Assembly: GCF_025264685.1 (NCBI RefSeq)
Contig: NZ_CP073721.1
Coordinates: 3,711,001 to 3,775,000, forward strand
Length of the DNA stretch: 64,000 nucleotides
Source of the DNA: Dactylosporangium roseum
GTDB lineage: Bacteria > Actinomycetota > Actinomycetes > Mycobacteriales > Micromonosporaceae
Direction: 5' to 3'
Both the position numbers and the translations under genes were made by a program. The notes below the pieces were generated by a model. The model had not been told where the DNA came from and searched no databases. It worked only from the letters and a program-made list of their open reading frames with translations. Positions 27,873 to 38,987 of the stretch are shown here, piece after piece. How positions within the stretch are numbered: the stretch's first letter is position 1; every line of letters starts with the position of its first letter.

Positions 27873-28631
27873 CTACTCGCCCGCCTTGTCCAGGCCCTTG
27901 AGCTTGTCCAGCACCGCGTCCGCGGTCGGCTCCCACAGCTCGTCGACGATCTGGCCGTCGGCGAGGAAGATGACCCGGTCGGCGTACGAGGCCGCGTTGG
28001 GGTCGTGGGTCACCATGACGATCGTCTGGCCGAAGTCGCGGACCGAGTTGCGCAGGAACGACAGGACCTCGGCGCCGGAGCGTGAGTCGAGGTTGCCGGT
28101 CGGCTCGTCGGCGAAGATGACCTCGGGCCGGGAGACCAGCGCGCGGGCGCAGGCGACGCGTTGCTGCTGGCCGCCGGAGAGCTGGCTGGGGCGGTGCCCG
28201 AGCCGGTCCTTGAGCCCGACGGTGGCGATGACCGTGTCGTACCAGGCCTTGTCGGGTTTGCGGCCGGCGATGGACAGCGGCAGCAGGATGTTCTCCTCGG
28301 CGGTCAGCGTCGGCAGCAGGTTGAACTGCTGGAAGATGAAGCCGACCTTGGTCCGCCGCAGGTTGGTCAGGTCCCCGTCGGACATCCCCGTGAGCTTGGT
28401 GTCGCCGACGAAGACCTCACCCCGGGTCACCGAGTCCAATCCGGCGAGCGTGTGCATCAACGTCGACTTGCCGGACCCGGACGGGCCCATGATCGCGGTG
28501 AAGTGACCGCGCTCGAGCTCGACGTTCACCCCGTGCAGCGCGATGACCTGGGCCTCGCCGCTGCCATACACCTTCCACACGTCAACCGCGCGGGCGGCGA
28601 CCGCCTGCCCGGTCGTGACTGTCGTGGTCAC
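27873..28631 (-). CDS. ABC transporter ATP-binding protein (copy 2)
   Basis: 252 residues with the same Walker A, signature, Walker B and H-loop motifs as copy 1. The N-terminal quarter and the C-terminal 25 residues differ from copy 1, while the core is identical in amino acids and DNA. GTG at 28,631 has GAGGGG upstream. It works with the permease at 25,320. It lies just downstream of the two-component system, which may control it. Confidence 0.93.
   Translation of the reverse strand: MTTTVTTGQAVAARAVDVWKVYGSGEAQVIALHGVNVELERGHFTAIMGPSGSGKSTLMHTLAGLDSVTRGEVFVGDTKLTGMSDGDLTNLRRTKVGFIFQQFNLLPTLTAEENILLPLSIAGRKPDKAWYDTVIATVGLKDRLGHRPSQLSGGQQQRVACARALVSRPEVIFADEPTGNLDSRSGAEVLSFLRNSVRDFGQTIVMVTHDPNAASYADRVIFLADGQIVDELWEPTADAVLDKLKGLDKAGE
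28012..28364. repeat. 353-bp segment identical to 24,482-24,834
   Basis: Comparing the two ATPase genes base by base, this stretch is 100% identical while the sequence on both sides differs at many positions. It covers the region from the Q-loop to the H-loop. A recent gene-conversion tract between the tandem copies is the simplest explanation. Confidence 0.9.
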
Positions 28632-28720
28632 GCCTCGTCCCCCTCGGATGTGGTCCTCTTGACCATCTCACGCTACGGGGTGTGCGCACGCGGTCCCTCG
28701 TTCGGTGGCGGGAAACCGGG

Positions 28721-28740
28721 CTACTCCCTGGGGAGGAGTC
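28721..28740. promoter_or_regulatory. Palindrome upstream of ABC operon 2
   Basis: CTACTCCCTGGGGAGGAGTC is an imperfect inverted repeat about 90 bases before the second ATPase start, overlapping the last codon of the response-regulator gene. It could be an operator for that regulator or the terminator of its transcript. Confidence 0.35.
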
Positions 28741-29413
28741 AGGACCCCGGGCGGACCAGGCCCGTCTCGTACGCGAGGACGACTGCCTGCACCCGGTCGC
28801 GGAGACCCAGCTTCGTCAGCACGTGGCCGACGTGTGTCTTGACCGTCGTCTCGCTCACCGACAGCGCCCGGGCGATCTCGGCGTTGGACAGCCCCTTCGC
28901 GAGCTGCACCAGTACCTCACGTTCCCGGTCGGTCAGCGCCCGCAGGTCCCGCGGCGGGGACGCGTCGGGGTCGGGCAGCGTGTCGGCGAACTTGTCCAGC
29001 AGCCGCTTGAGGATCCGGGGTGCCACGACGGCCTCACCGGCCGCCACCGTCCGGATCGCGGTGACCAGGTCGTCGGCCGGCACGTCCTTGGCCAGGAACC
29101 CGCTGGCGCCGGCCCGCAGCGCGCCGACCACGTATTCGTCCAGGTCGAACGTGGTCAGGATGAGGACTCGTACGGGCAGCTTCGCGTCGACGATCGCCCG
29201 CGTCGCCGCCACCCCGTCCATGCGGGGCATGCGGATGTCCATGAGCACCACGTCGGGCAGCAGCCGCCGGGCGAGCTCCACCGCCTCGACGCCGTCGCCG
29301 GCCTCGGCCACGATGTCGAGGCCGGGCTCACCGCCGAGCACCATGCGGAACCCGGTGCGCAGCAGCGGCTGGTCGTCGGCGAGCAGGAGCCGGATGGGAC
29401 GCGCCTCGGTCAA
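28739..29413 (-). CDS. NarL/LuxR-family response regulator
   Basis: 224 residues. The receiver domain shows the acidic pair in LLADDQPLLRTGFRM, the phosphoacceptor D59 in PDVVLMDIRMPRMDG, the switch Thr in LILTTFDLDEYV, and the Lys in GFLAKDVPADDL. A LuxR-type HTH follows (LTDREREVLVQLAKGLSNAEIARALSVSETTVKTHVGHVLTKLGL). GTG at 29,413 overlaps the kinase stop by four bases, so the two are translationally coupled. The neighbouring ABC operons are the likely targets, by position. Confidence 0.93.
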   Translation of the reverse strand: MTEARPIRLLLADDQPLLRTGFRMVLGGEPGLDIVAEAGDGVEAVELARRLLPDVVLMDIRMPRMDGVAATRAIVDAKLPVRVLILTTFDLDEYVVGALRAGASGFLAKDVPADDLVTAIRTVAAGEAVVAPRILKRLLDKFADTLPDPDASPPRDLRALTDREREVLVQLAKGLSNAEIARALSVSETTVKTHVGHVLTKLGLRDRVQAVVLAYETGLVRPGS

Positions 29414-30618
29414 CTCGCCAACTGCCTTTCGGAGACCGTTTCCAGGGGTATTCTCGCGTGCACACGGTAGCCGCCCCCGGGCCGGGGTCCGGTGCGCAGC
29501 GTCCCGCCGTAGAGCATGACCCGCTCCCGCATGCCCAGCAGTCCGTGCCCGATCGCCGCCGTGCCCAACTGCGGCCCCCGGCCGGTGTCGCAGATCTCGA
29601 TGACCACGTCGGTGCGGGTGAACACGAGCCTGACCTCCACACTCGCGGCCCCCGCGTGCTTCAGCGCGTTGGTCAGCGCCTCCTGCACGATCCGGTACAG
29701 CGTCAGCGACACGCCCGGGTCCAGCGGCGCCGGCTCGCCCTCCACCTTGAGCACCGCGGGCAGCCCCGCCTCGCGGATCTGCTCGACGAGCCCCTCGACC
29801 CCCGCCAGCCCCGGCTGCGGCGCCAGCTCACCCGCCGGCTCGGCCTCGGTGCGCAGCACCGTGAGCAGCCGCCGCATCTCCCGCAGCGCCGTGCGCCCGG
29901 TCTCCTCGATGGTGGCGAGCGCCTCGTCGGCCGCGGCCGGATCCCGCCCGAGCATCCGCCGCGAGCCGGTCGCCAGGACCCCCATCACGCTCACGTGGTG
30001 CGCGACGACGTCGTGCAGCTCACGCGCGATCCGCCGGCGCTCCTCGGCCACGGCCTTCTCGGTGAGCGCCCGCTGGCTGGTCTCGGCGGTCCGCGCCCGG
30101 TCCTCGAGCGCGGCGATGTACGCTCGGCGGGTCGCCACGGTCCGTCCCACGGTGAAGCAGACCAGGGCGCCCATCGTGTTGAACATCAGGAAGAGCTGCG
30201 GCTCCAGGACGAACGGCGCCTGACCGGTGCGCCCGAGCAGCACCGCCAGCGCGCTGCCGGGCACCCACATCAGCGAGGCCGCCGCCAGCGCCGGGCGCAG
30301 CGGCAGACCGGCGGCCACGGTGTACGTCATGACGATGATGCCGAGCCCGCCGCTCATCATCGGCGGCACGGCGACGAACGGCACGACCGTGTGCACGACG
30401 GTGACCAGGACGGCGAACCACAGCCACTTGCGCCGCAGGGCGACGGCCACCATGCCGAGCGTGTCGTAGGCAAGCTGGACGGACAGGTTGTGCGTGCCGA
30501 AGGCGTCCCGCCCGACGATCGTCAGCCCGGCGCTGAGCACGGCCAGCCCGACCGCGAGCAGGATGTCCTTGGCCAGGGGCGAGGCCTGGCGCCCAAGGAT
30601 CCGTTCAAGCGCACGCAC
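29410..30618 (-). CDS. Sensor histidine kinase (HisKA_3 type)
   Basis: 402 residues. About five or six membrane helices fill residues 15-165 with very short external loops, as in intramembrane-sensing kinases. The dimerisation helix carries the phosphoacceptor His in RRRIARELHDVVAHHVSVM. The ATPase domain shows NALKHAGAASVEVRL, the ICDTGRGP box and IGHGLLGMRERVMLYGG. GTG at 30,618 is preferred over GTG 30,648 because TACGGT lies six bases before it, the geometry used by many genes here. It should phosphorylate the regulator at 28,739. Confidence 0.9.
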   Translation of the reverse strand: MRALERILGRQASPLAKDILLAVGLAVLSAGLTIVGRDAFGTHNLSVQLAYDTLGMVAVALRRKWLWFAVLVTVVHTVVPFVAVPPMMSGGLGIIVMTYTVAAGLPLRPALAAASLMWVPGSALAVLLGRTGQAPFVLEPQLFLMFNTMGALVCFTVGRTVATRRAYIAALEDRARTAETSQRALTEKAVAEERRRIARELHDVVAHHVSVMGVLATGSRRMLGRDPAAADEALATIEETGRTALREMRRLLTVLRTEAEPAGELAPQPGLAGVEGLVEQIREAGLPAVLKVEGEPAPLDPGVSLTLYRIVQEALTNALKHAGAASVEVRLVFTRTDVVIEICDTGRGPQLGTAAIGHGLLGMRERVMLYGGTLRTGPRPGGGYRVHARIPLETVSERQLAS

Positions 30619-30624
30619 ATCATG

Positions 30625-30630
30625 ACCGTA
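30625..30630 (-). promoter_or_regulatory. Leaderless-type -10 box of the histidine kinase
   Basis: TACGGT on the minus strand lies six bases before the GTG at 30,618 and decides between two possible starts. Confidence 0.45.
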
Positions 30631-30774
30631 ACGGGTGCGAACGCGCACAGATTCGTCGCCGAGCCGGACATCCGCCTACTGCTCAAGGATGACACCGCCC
30701 GTGGCGGAGGGTGCGCTCCTCCTGGAGCCGGACCGCCTCTTGCGCCCGGGAGTCACCGGACCGACTCGGATTCG

Positions 30775-30826
30775 ATGATCGTGGAGCGTCTTTGCACCCC
30801 TGGCAGCAAAGACGCTCCACGATCAT
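30775..30826. repeat. Perfect 21-bp hairpin next to the short mobile element
   Basis: Arms 30,775-30,795 and 30,806-30,826 (ATGATCGTGGAGCGTCTTTG outward) are exact inverses around a 10-base loop. The outer end of the right arm forms the target duplication of the 337-bp element that starts at 30,828. It lies downstream of the RecB-like gene and could also be its terminator. Confidence 0.8.
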
Positions 30827-30827
30827 G

Positions 30828-31164
30828 CAAGGCCGCGAAGTTCAGCCGTTCGGTCGTCTGTCCACCCCGGTATTGCGCTACTGGATGGTGCCGCACAGTC
30901 GTGCGGCTGGTGGCTGTCGCTCATGATCGCTGCTGGACCCGGGCGGCGCGTTCCGTGCCGGGCGACTCCATGATCATGGGAAAGATGTGGCTGCCCCGAT
31001 AGCCGGATCTTTCCCATGATCTGGAGTCGCCTGGCCTGGCGGCGGGATTGCGCCGGAGCGCGTGCCGGTCGGCGCCCTCGGCGGCGACGCCTCCGAGGTC
31101 GGCGCCCGAATTGTCAGCCTGGTCCGGGTTGACGAGAGGCCGTTGGCTTAACGTCGCGGCCTTG
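30828..31164. mobile_element. MITE-like non-autonomous element, 337 bp, complete
   Basis: The left end CAAGGCCGCGAAGTTCAGCC (30,828-30,847) and the inverse of the right end, CAAGGCCGCGACGTTAAGCC (31,145-31,164), match at 18 of 20 positions. Flanking repeats CACGATCATG (30,818-30,827) and CACGATCAGG (31,165-31,174) match at 9 of 10. The ends resemble the IS4 terminal repeat (CAAGACCGGGAAGTTAAG), and the duplication length is the same. There is no gene inside, only a hairpin at 30,970-31,021. A related transposase probably moves it. The short flank 31,175-31,321 has no recognised feature. Confidence 0.8.
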
Positions 31165-31321
31165 CACGATCAGGGAACGGCGGCCGAGCCGGACGACCGC
31201 CTCCAGCCGCTGTACGCATGATCACGATCACAACGCCGCGCGCCGGCCGCCCGCGCCGGCCGGGTCGGCAGCTTCCCTGCGGGCAGCCAGGAGGCGAAGA
31301 GCCGGGAGGCGGGCCGGTGGG

Positions 31322-32182
31322 CTACTCGTCGCGGCCGGCCGGTGGCTCGTCCTCCACGTCCGGGGGCAGCCGGGCCGGCTCCGGGAACGGGGGCGGGGTG
31401 CCGCCATACGCCGGGCACAGCGCCTGGTGGGCGCACCAGCCACACAGGCGGGACGGCTGGGCGCGGAAGTCGCGGTCGGCCGTGGCCTTCTCGATCGCCT
31501 GCCACAGTGCCAGCAGGGTGCGCTCGAAGCGGGCCAGCTCGTCCGCCTCCGGGGAGAAGTCGCAGACCTCCCGGTCCTTGAGGTACATGAGGCGGAGCAC
31601 CCGGGGGACGACGCCGCGGGTGCGCCACAGGACCAGGGCGTAGAACTTGAGCTGGAACATGGCCCGCGCCTCGAACGCCTCGCGCGGCGCGCCGCCCGTC
31701 TTGTAATCCACGACGCGCAGGTCACCGGCGGGGGAGACGTCAAGGCGGTCGATGTAGCCGCGGATGACCAGCCGGCCGTCGACCTCTGCCTGGACGAACG
31801 CCTCTCGCTCGGCCGGCTCCAGCCGGTTGGGGTCCTCGACGGCGAAGTAGCCGGCGAGCAGCTCGCGGCTGGCCGTGAAGAACTCCTCGGCGGTCACGGC
31901 GGTGCCGCTGAACAGCTCGGCGAGGTCCTCCTGCTCGGCCAGCAGGCGCTGCCACTGGGGCTCGACCAGCTCCGCGGCCCGCTCGAGGGTCCGCTCGCCG
32001 GCGGGGGTGTCGAACAACGTCTCCAGCACGGCGTGCACCAGCGTGCCGCGCGCCTGGTCGGGGGTCGGGCGCTCGGGGAGCCGGTCGATGCTGCGGAACC
32101 GGTAGAGCAGGGGGCAGGTCTTGAAATCCGCGGCGCGCGACGGCGACAGGGTGGGCAGTTCAGTGGCGACAGGCACCGTCAT
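31322..32182 (-). CDS. RecB-family PD-(D/E)XK nuclease with probable Fe-S cluster
   Basis: 286 residues. The nuclease core has GTLVHAVLETLF, the metal-binding Asp in GYIDRLDVSP and the VVDYKTGG motif, followed by a Q-rich helix (ARAMFQLKFYALVLW). Four Cys (C23, C247, C250, C256; TCPLLYR and LCGWCAHQALC) are spaced as in AddB/Cas4-type 4Fe-4S nucleases. The tuberculosis neighbour of trmI, Rv2119, is of the same kind. It probably acts on DNA ends or single strands in repair. TAACCT seven bases before the ATG supports the start. Confidence 0.9.
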   Translation of the reverse strand: MTVPVATELPTLSPSRAADFKTCPLLYRFRSIDRLPERPTPDQARGTLVHAVLETLFDTPAGERTLERAAELVEPQWQRLLAEQEDLAELFSGTAVTAEEFFTASRELLAGYFAVEDPNRLEPAEREAFVQAEVDGRLVIRGYIDRLDVSPAGDLRVVDYKTGGAPREAFEARAMFQLKFYALVLWRTRGVVPRVLRLMYLKDREVCDFSPEADELARFERTLLALWQAIEKATADRDFRAQPSRLCGWCAHQALCPAYGGTPPPFPEPARLPPDVEDEPPAGRDE

Positions 32183-32189
32183 GCCCGAA

Positions 32190-32195
32190 AGGTTA
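32190..32195 (-). promoter_or_regulatory. Leaderless-type -10 box of the RecB-like gene
   Basis: TAACCT on the minus strand lies seven bases before the ATG at 32,182. Confidence 0.5.
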
Positions 32196-32265
32196 TGCGA
32201 GGGGTACGACGAAAACCGACGCCGAAGCGCCCGAAGCGCCCGGGCCGCCGATCTTCGTGAACCCG

Positions 32266-32271
32266 TAGCAT
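32266..32271 (+). promoter_or_regulatory. Leaderless-type -10 box of the site-2 protease gene
   Basis: TAGCAT lies eight bases before the ATG at 32,280, divergent from the RecB-like promoter 70 bases away. Confidence 0.45.
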
Positions 32272-32279
32272 CGGGGGTA

Positions 32280-34420
<2,141 letters not shown>

Positions 34421-34442
34421 GCGGACCGGAGCGGAGCGCACC

Positions 34443-35012
34443 ATGAGCCGGCCGAGCTTCAGCGACCTGCCCGCCGTTTTCCCGGACTGGTCGCCGTATC
34501 CCGACCTGGAGTCCGCGGCCCGGGCCTACCTGCGGGATCCCGACATCGCGCTGGATGCGATGGCGGGTGTACTGCGGGGGCAGAGCGTGCTGGGCTTCAC
34601 CCTCGAGAGGTTCGTCAACGACGTCAACGGCGTGTGGCAGGAGGTCGTGGTCTGCGACGGCACGCGGCTCATCCTGTGGCACGGCGAGGACATCCCGCCG
34701 GAGGAGGCGCCGCCGGGCTCGATGACGTCGTCGCTGCGGGTGGTGGCCCTCTCGGCGGTGACCGAGGTCGGTTGCCGGCGACGGATCAGCCGGCAGCCCA
34801 ACGGCGCGGCACGGGTCGACAGCGTCGACGTCTACCTGCTGCTGACCTCGCTGGACGAGGCGAACGTCGCCGTGGAGGACGCCGGGTCGGTCATCCGCCA
34901 CGACGCGCTGCGCTTCGGCAAGACCCTCGACGACGGCGGCGCGGGCCAGATCGCCCGGCTGGAGGAGTTCGCCCGGCTGGTCGCCTCACTCGTCGGCAAG
35001 CCGATGCTGTAG
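34443..35012 (+). CDS. Conserved hypothetical protein in the trmI-mpa interval
   Basis: 189 residues. It starts 22 bases after trmI, with GAGCGGAG about seven bases upstream, and probably shares its transcript. The sequence is mixed alpha/beta without membrane segments or obvious active-site motifs (DLPAVFPDWSPYPDLESAARAYL, VLGFTLERFVNDVNGVWQEVVVCDGTRLILWHGED, VDVYLLLTSLDEANV). I do not recognise the family. It converges with the ferredoxin gene with five bases between the stops. Confidence 0.75.
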   Translation: MSRPSFSDLPAVFPDWSPYPDLESAARAYLRDPDIALDAMAGVLRGQSVLGFTLERFVNDVNGVWQEVVVCDGTRLILWHGEDIPPEEAPPGSMTSSLRVVALSAVTEVGCRRRISRQPNGAARVDSVDVYLLLTSLDEANVAVEDAGSVIRHDALRFGKTLDDGGAGQIARLEEFARLVASLVGKPML

Positions 35013-35017
35013 GAGCC

Positions 35018-35326
35018 TCAGTCCTCCGCGTCGGGGCCGGCGACGGGTGCGTCGTCGGCCGCGCGGTGCACGTGGATGCACTCGCCGGGGCACTCCTTGG
35101 CCGCGTCGATGACCTCGAGCCGCAGGTGGGCGGGCACGTCCACGCGGCTGCCCGGCGCCAGGAGCAGCTCGCCGTCGGGCCCCTTCACGTAGGCGAGGCC
35201 GTCGACGTCGAACTCGAAGACCTCCGGGGCATACTGCACACAGAGGCCGTCGCCGGTGCAGAGATCCTGGTCAACCCACACTGCGAGGGCCTGCTCGGTG
35301 GTCTGTCCGGTCGTGTCCACGCTCAC
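35018..35326 (-). CDS. Small ferredoxin, probably 3Fe-4S
   Basis: 102 residues from GTG at 35,326. Three Cys suit a [3Fe-4S] cluster: CTGDGLC supplies two, where the usual central Cys of a 4Fe-4S site is replaced by Asp, and ECPGEC adds the third with an extra Cys next to it. YAPEVFEFDVDGLAYV is typical of actinomycete ferredoxins that serve cytochromes P450. No P450 gene is in the window, so the partner is unknown. TAGCGT seven bases before the GTG fixes the start. Confidence 0.85.
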   Translation of the reverse strand: MSVDTTGQTTEQALAVWVDQDLCTGDGLCVQYAPEVFEFDVDGLAYVKGPDGELLLAPGSRVDVPAHLRLEVIDAAKECPGECIHVHRAADDAPVAGPDAED

Positions 35327-35333
35327 GACTATG

Positions 35334-35339
35334 ACGCTA
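35334..35339 (-). promoter_or_regulatory. Leaderless-type -10 box of the ferredoxin gene
   Basis: TAGCGT on the minus strand lies seven bases before the GTG at 35,326 and decides the start. Confidence 0.5.
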
Positions 35340-35540
35340 CCCGACGTCCGGCCATCCGGCGCAGGACCCGTGACGTACACCGCAGAGGGACCGCGAGGGC
35401 ACGAAGAAGGGTGTCGGACAGGGCACTTCACCGCTCAGGATTTGTAAACACCCTGTGGCGCACGTGGCCGAAGGGGCCCGAACCGGCGATCAGCAGTTAG
35501 TGTTAGAGCACAACGTTCAAAGCCCCCGGGGAGGTGGGAC

Positions 35541-37307
35541 GTGGCACGCAGCGACGACGCGGAGACGCGCGCCGCACGATGGGAGAAGGACGCCCACGAT
35601 CTCTCCACGCAGGTCGCGTTTCTTCAAGAGGAACTCGCCCTGGTGCGGCGCAAGCTGACGGAGACCCCGCGACACGTGCGGCAGCTCGAGGAGCGGCTCG
35701 CGGCGGCGCAGGCGCAGATTGCCCGGCTGACCGAAAACAACGAGCGGCTCGTGGCCACCCTCAAGGAGGCCAGGGCCCAGATCGTGACGCTGAAGGAAGA
35801 GGTGGACCGCCTGGCGCAGCCGCCGAGCGGTTACGGCGTCTTCCTCGCCCGCCACGACGACGGCACCGTCGACGTGTTCACCGGCGGGCGCAAGCTGCGC
35901 GTGGCGGTCTCCCCGGCCATCGAGGTCGAGGAACTGCGTCGCGGCCAGGAGGTCCTGCTCAACGACGCCCTGAACATCGTCGACGCGCTCGGGTTCGAGC
36001 GGGCCGGCGAGGTCGTCATGTTGAAGGAGGTCCTCGAAGGTGGGGACCGCGCTCTCGTCATCTCGCACGCCGACGAGGAGCGGATCGTCCACCTGGCGGA
36101 CATCCTCGTCGACGCGCCGCTGCGCGCCGGCGATTCGCTCATGATCGAGCCCCGCTCTGCGTATGCGTACGAGCGGATCCCGAAGAGCGAGGTCGAGGAG
36201 CTCGTGCTGGAGGAGGTGCCCGACGTCGACTACGCCGACATCGGTGGTCTCTCCCGGCAGATCGAGCAGATCCGCGACGCGGTGGAGTTGCCGTTCCTGC
36301 ACGCCGATCTGTTCCGGGAGCACCAGTTGCGCCCGCCGAAGGGCGTTCTGCTCTACGGCCCGCCCGGCTGTGGCAAGACGCTCATCGCCAAGGCGGTGGC
36401 CAACTCGCTGGCCAAGAAGATCGCCGAGAAGCGCGGCGAGGAGCGCCGGACCAGCTACTTCCTCAACATCAAGGGCCCTGAGCTGCTCAACAAGTACGTC
36501 GGCGAGACCGAGCGGCACATCCGGCTCATCTTCCAGCGCGCCCGTGAGAAGGCGAGCGAGGGCACGCCGGTCATCGTGTTCTTCGACGAGATGGACTCGG
36601 TGTTCCGGACCCGTGGCTCGGGGGTCTCCTCCGACGTCGAGAACACGATCGTGCCGCAGTTGCTCAGCGAGATCGACGGCGTCGAGGGGCTGGAAAACGT
36701 CATCGTCATCGGCGCCTCGAACCGCGAGGACATGATCGACCCGGCGATCCTGCGCCCGGGCCGGTTGGACGTCAAGATCAAGATCGAGCGTCCGGACGCC
36801 GAGGCGGCGAAGGACATCTTCTCCAAGTACATTCTGGAGAGCGTGCCGCTGCACAGGGACGACCTCACCGAGCACGGTGAGTCGGCCGAGGCCACGGTCA
36901 GCGCCATGATCGACGCCGTCGTGCTGCGGATGTACTCCGAGACCGAGGAGAACAGGTTCCTCGAGGTCACCTACGCCAATGGTGACAAGGAGGTCCTGTA
37001 CTTCAAGGACTTCAACTCCGGCGCGATGATCCAGAACATCGTCGACCGGGCGAAGAAGATGGCGATCAAGGACTTCCTCGGCAACGGGCAGAAGGGCATG
37101 CGCCTCCAGCACCTGCTCGACTCCTGCGTCGACGAGTTCCGCGAGAACGAGGACCTGCCGAACACCACCAACCCGGACGACTGGGCGCGGATCTCCGGCA
37201 AGAAGGGCGAGCGGATCGTGTACATCCGCACGCTCGTCTCCGGCGGCAAGGGTGCCGAGGCCGGCCGGTCGATAGAGACGGCCACCAACACCGGCCAATA
37301 TCTGTAA
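35541..37307 (+). CDS. mpa: Proteasomal ATPase (ARC/Mpa)
   Basis: 588 residues. An N-terminal coiled coil (~45-95, [19 protein letters not shown]) recruits pupylated substrates. The OB-type interdomain follows ([26 protein letters not shown]). The AAA module has Walker A GPPGCGKT at ~273 and Walker [10 protein letters not shown] with D349. The C terminus ends GQYL, the motif that docks into the 20S alpha ring. It unfolds pupylated proteins and feeds them to PrcBA. GTG at 35,541 follows GGGGAGG. A hairpin with a T-run ends the transcript before dop. Confidence 0.97.
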   Translation: MARSDDAETRAARWEKDAHDLSTQVAFLQEELALVRRKLTETPRHVRQLEERLAAAQAQIARLTENNERLVATLKEARAQIVTLKEEVDRLAQPPSGYGVFLARHDDGTVDVFTGGRKLRVAVSPAIEVEELRRGQEVLLNDALNIVDALGFERAGEVVMLKEVLEGGDRALVISHADEERIVHLADILVDAPLRAGDSLMIEPRSAYAYERIPKSEVEELVLEEVPDVDYADIGGLSRQIEQIRDAVELPFLHADLFREHQLRPPKGVLLYGPPGCGKTLIAKAVANSLAKKIAEKRGEERRTSYFLNIKGPELLNKYVGETERHIRLIFQRAREKASEGTPVIVFFDEMDSVFRTRGSGVSSDVENTIVPQLLSEIDGVEGLENVIVIGASNREDMIDPAILRPGRLDVKIKIERPDAEAAKDIFSKYILESVPLHRDDLTEHGESAEATVSAMIDAVVLRMYSETEENRFLEVTYANGDKEVLYFKDFNSGAMIQNIVDRAKKMAIKDFLGNGQKGMRLQHLLDSCVDEFRENEDLPNTTNPDDWARISGKKGERIVYIRTLVSGGKGAEAGRSIETATNTGQYL

Positions 37308-37324
37308 CCGCGATGCTGCGCGTG

Positions 37325-37362
37325 GCGGGCGGTGATCTCATGGTCACCGCCCGCTGTGTTTT
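37325..37362 (+). terminator. Terminator after mpa
   Basis: An 11-bp perfect stem (GCGGGCGGTGA / TCACCGCCCGC) with an eight-base loop is followed by TGTGTTTTC. It separates mpa from dop, which has its own promoter. Confidence 0.85.
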
Positions 37363-37410
37363 CGGCCAAACTGGCCCGCCCGGTGTGGGCCGAGTGTCAG
37401 TCCGTGCGAC

Positions 37411-37416
37411 TAGGGT
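37411..37416 (+). promoter_or_regulatory. Leaderless-type -10 box of dop
   Basis: TAGGGT lies six bases before the ATG at 37,423. Confidence 0.5.
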
Positions 37417-37422
37417 TGTGAC

Positions 37423-38940
37423 ATGAGTGTGCGGCGTGTGATGGGCACCGAGGTCGAATACGGTGTTTCGGTGCCCGGCCAGCCGGGGGCAAACCCGATG
37501 GTGACGTCCTCCCAGGTGGTCAATGCCTACGGGGCGCGACCCGAGCTCACCAAGGGTGGCCGGGCCCGGTGGGACTACGAGGAGGAGTCCCCGCTGCGCG
37601 ACGCGCGGGGGTTCACCTATTCGGGTGCTCTTTACGATCCGGCGGAGGCGTTGGCCGACGAGGACCTCGGCCTCGCCAACGTGATACTGACCAACGGCGC
37701 CCGGCTCTACGTCGACCACGCCCACCCGGAGTATTCGACGCCGGAGGTGACCAACCCGCGGGACGTCGTCCTGTGGGACAAGGCCGGCGAGCGGGTGATG
37801 GCGGAGGCGGCCCGGCGCGCCGCGACGATCCCCGGCACGCTGCCGATCCACCTCTACAAGAACAATACGGACAACAAGGGCGCCAGCTACGGAGCCCACG
37901 AAAACTACCTGATGCGGCGGCAGACCCCGTTCGCCGACATCGTCATGCACCTCACCCCGTTCTTCGTCACCCGGCAGATCGTGTGCGGTGCGGGACGGGT
38001 CGGCATCGGGCAGGACGGCTCCGGTCCCGGCTTCCAGATCTCGCAGCGCGCCGACTTCTTCGAGGTCGAGGTCGGGCTCGAGACCACGCTCAAGCGTCCC
38101 ATCATCAACACCCGTGACGAGCCGCACGCCGACGCCGACAAGTACCGGCGGCTCCACGTCATCATCGGCGACGCCAACCTGTCGGAGATCTCGACCTACC
38201 TGAAGGTCGGCGCCACCTCGCTCATCCTCAGCATGATCGAGGAGAAGGCGCTCTCCGGCGACCTGGGCATCGCCGACCCGGTCTCCGAACTCAAGGCGGT
38301 CAGCCACGATCCCGAGCTCAAGCACCTCATCCGCATGCGTGACGGGCGCCGCCTGTCCGCGCTCGACATCCAGTGGGCCTTCTACGAGCGGGCCCGCGCC
38401 TTCGTCGAGCAGCGCGAGGGTGACGACGTCGACGAGATCACGGCCGACGTGCTCGACCGCTGGGAGAGCGTGCTCGACCGGCTCGGCCGTGACCCGATGC
38501 TGTGCGCCGGTGAGCTCGACTGGGTCGCCAAGCTGCGCCTGCTCGAGGGCTACCGCGAGCGTGAGTCCCTCGGCTGGTCGTCGCACAAGCTCCAGCTCGT
38601 CGACCTCCAGTACTCCGACGTCCGTCCCGAGAAGGGGTTGTACCAGCGACTGGTCGCCCGCGGCTCGATGGCCACGCTGTTCTCCGAGGAGGAGGTCCAG
38701 CGCGCCGTCGTCGAGCCGCCGGACGACACCCGGGCCTATTTCCGGGGCCGCTGCCTGGCGAAGTACCCCGCGGAGGTGGTGGCCGCGAGCTGGGACTCCG
38801 TCATCTTCGACGTGGGCCGGGAGTCGCTCGTGCGGGTGCCGATGATGGAGCCCGAGCGCGGGACCAAGAAGCACGTTGGCGCGCTGTTCGATCGGTGCCC
38901 GAGCGCGAAGGATCTGCTCGAAGCGATCACTTCCGGGTAA
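37423..38940 (+). CDS. dop: Depupylase / Pup deamidase
   Basis: 505 residues of the carboxylate-amine ligase-like Dop/PafA fold. The N-terminal metal and ATP motif is [10 protein letters not shown]. Other family blocks are [51 protein letters not shown] and [18 protein letters not shown]. Dop removes Pup from substrates and deamidates Pup-Gln. Here Pup already ends in Glu, so removal and recycling of Pup is the likely role. Pup is encoded 47 bases downstream. PafA, its paralogue, is encoded at 63,046. Confidence 0.96.
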   Translation: MSVRRVMGTEVEYGVSVPGQPGANPMVTSSQVVNAYGARPELTKGGRARWDYEEESPLRDARGFTYSGALYDPAEALADEDLGLANVILTNGARLYVDHAHPEYSTPEVTNPRDVVLWDKAGERVMAEAARRAATIPGTLPIHLYKNNTDNKGASYGAHENYLMRRQTPFADIVMHLTPFFVTRQIVCGAGRVGIGQDGSGPGFQISQRADFFEVEVGLETTLKRPIINTRDEPHADADKYRRLHVIIGDANLSEISTYLKVGATSLILSMIEEKALSGDLGIADPVSELKAVSHDPELKHLIRMRDGRRLSALDIQWAFYERARAFVEQREGDDVDEITADVLDRWESVLDRLGRDPMLCAGELDWVAKLRLLEGYRERESLGWSSHKLQLVDLQYSDVRPEKGLYQRLVARGSMATLFSEEEVQRAVVEPPDDTRAYFRGRCLAKYPAEVVAASWDSVIFDVGRESLVRVPMMEPERGTKKHVGALFDRCPSAKDLLEAITSG

Positions 38941-38987
38941 GTTCGATACAGCGGTTGGTTTGGTGGTCCCCCCGAGGAGGATGAGGC

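Noticed and set aside
21796..28085. Very long open frames on the plus strand opposite the ABC permeases
   Set aside because: They are low-complexity, Arg/Asp/His-rich mirror frames of GC-rich coding DNA. The minus-strand frames have clear FtsX and ATPase motifs.
21790..28631. Assembly duplication of the ABC operon
   Set aside because: The permeases and the outer parts of the ATPase genes differ throughout. Only a 353-bp tract is identical, so two real loci are more likely.
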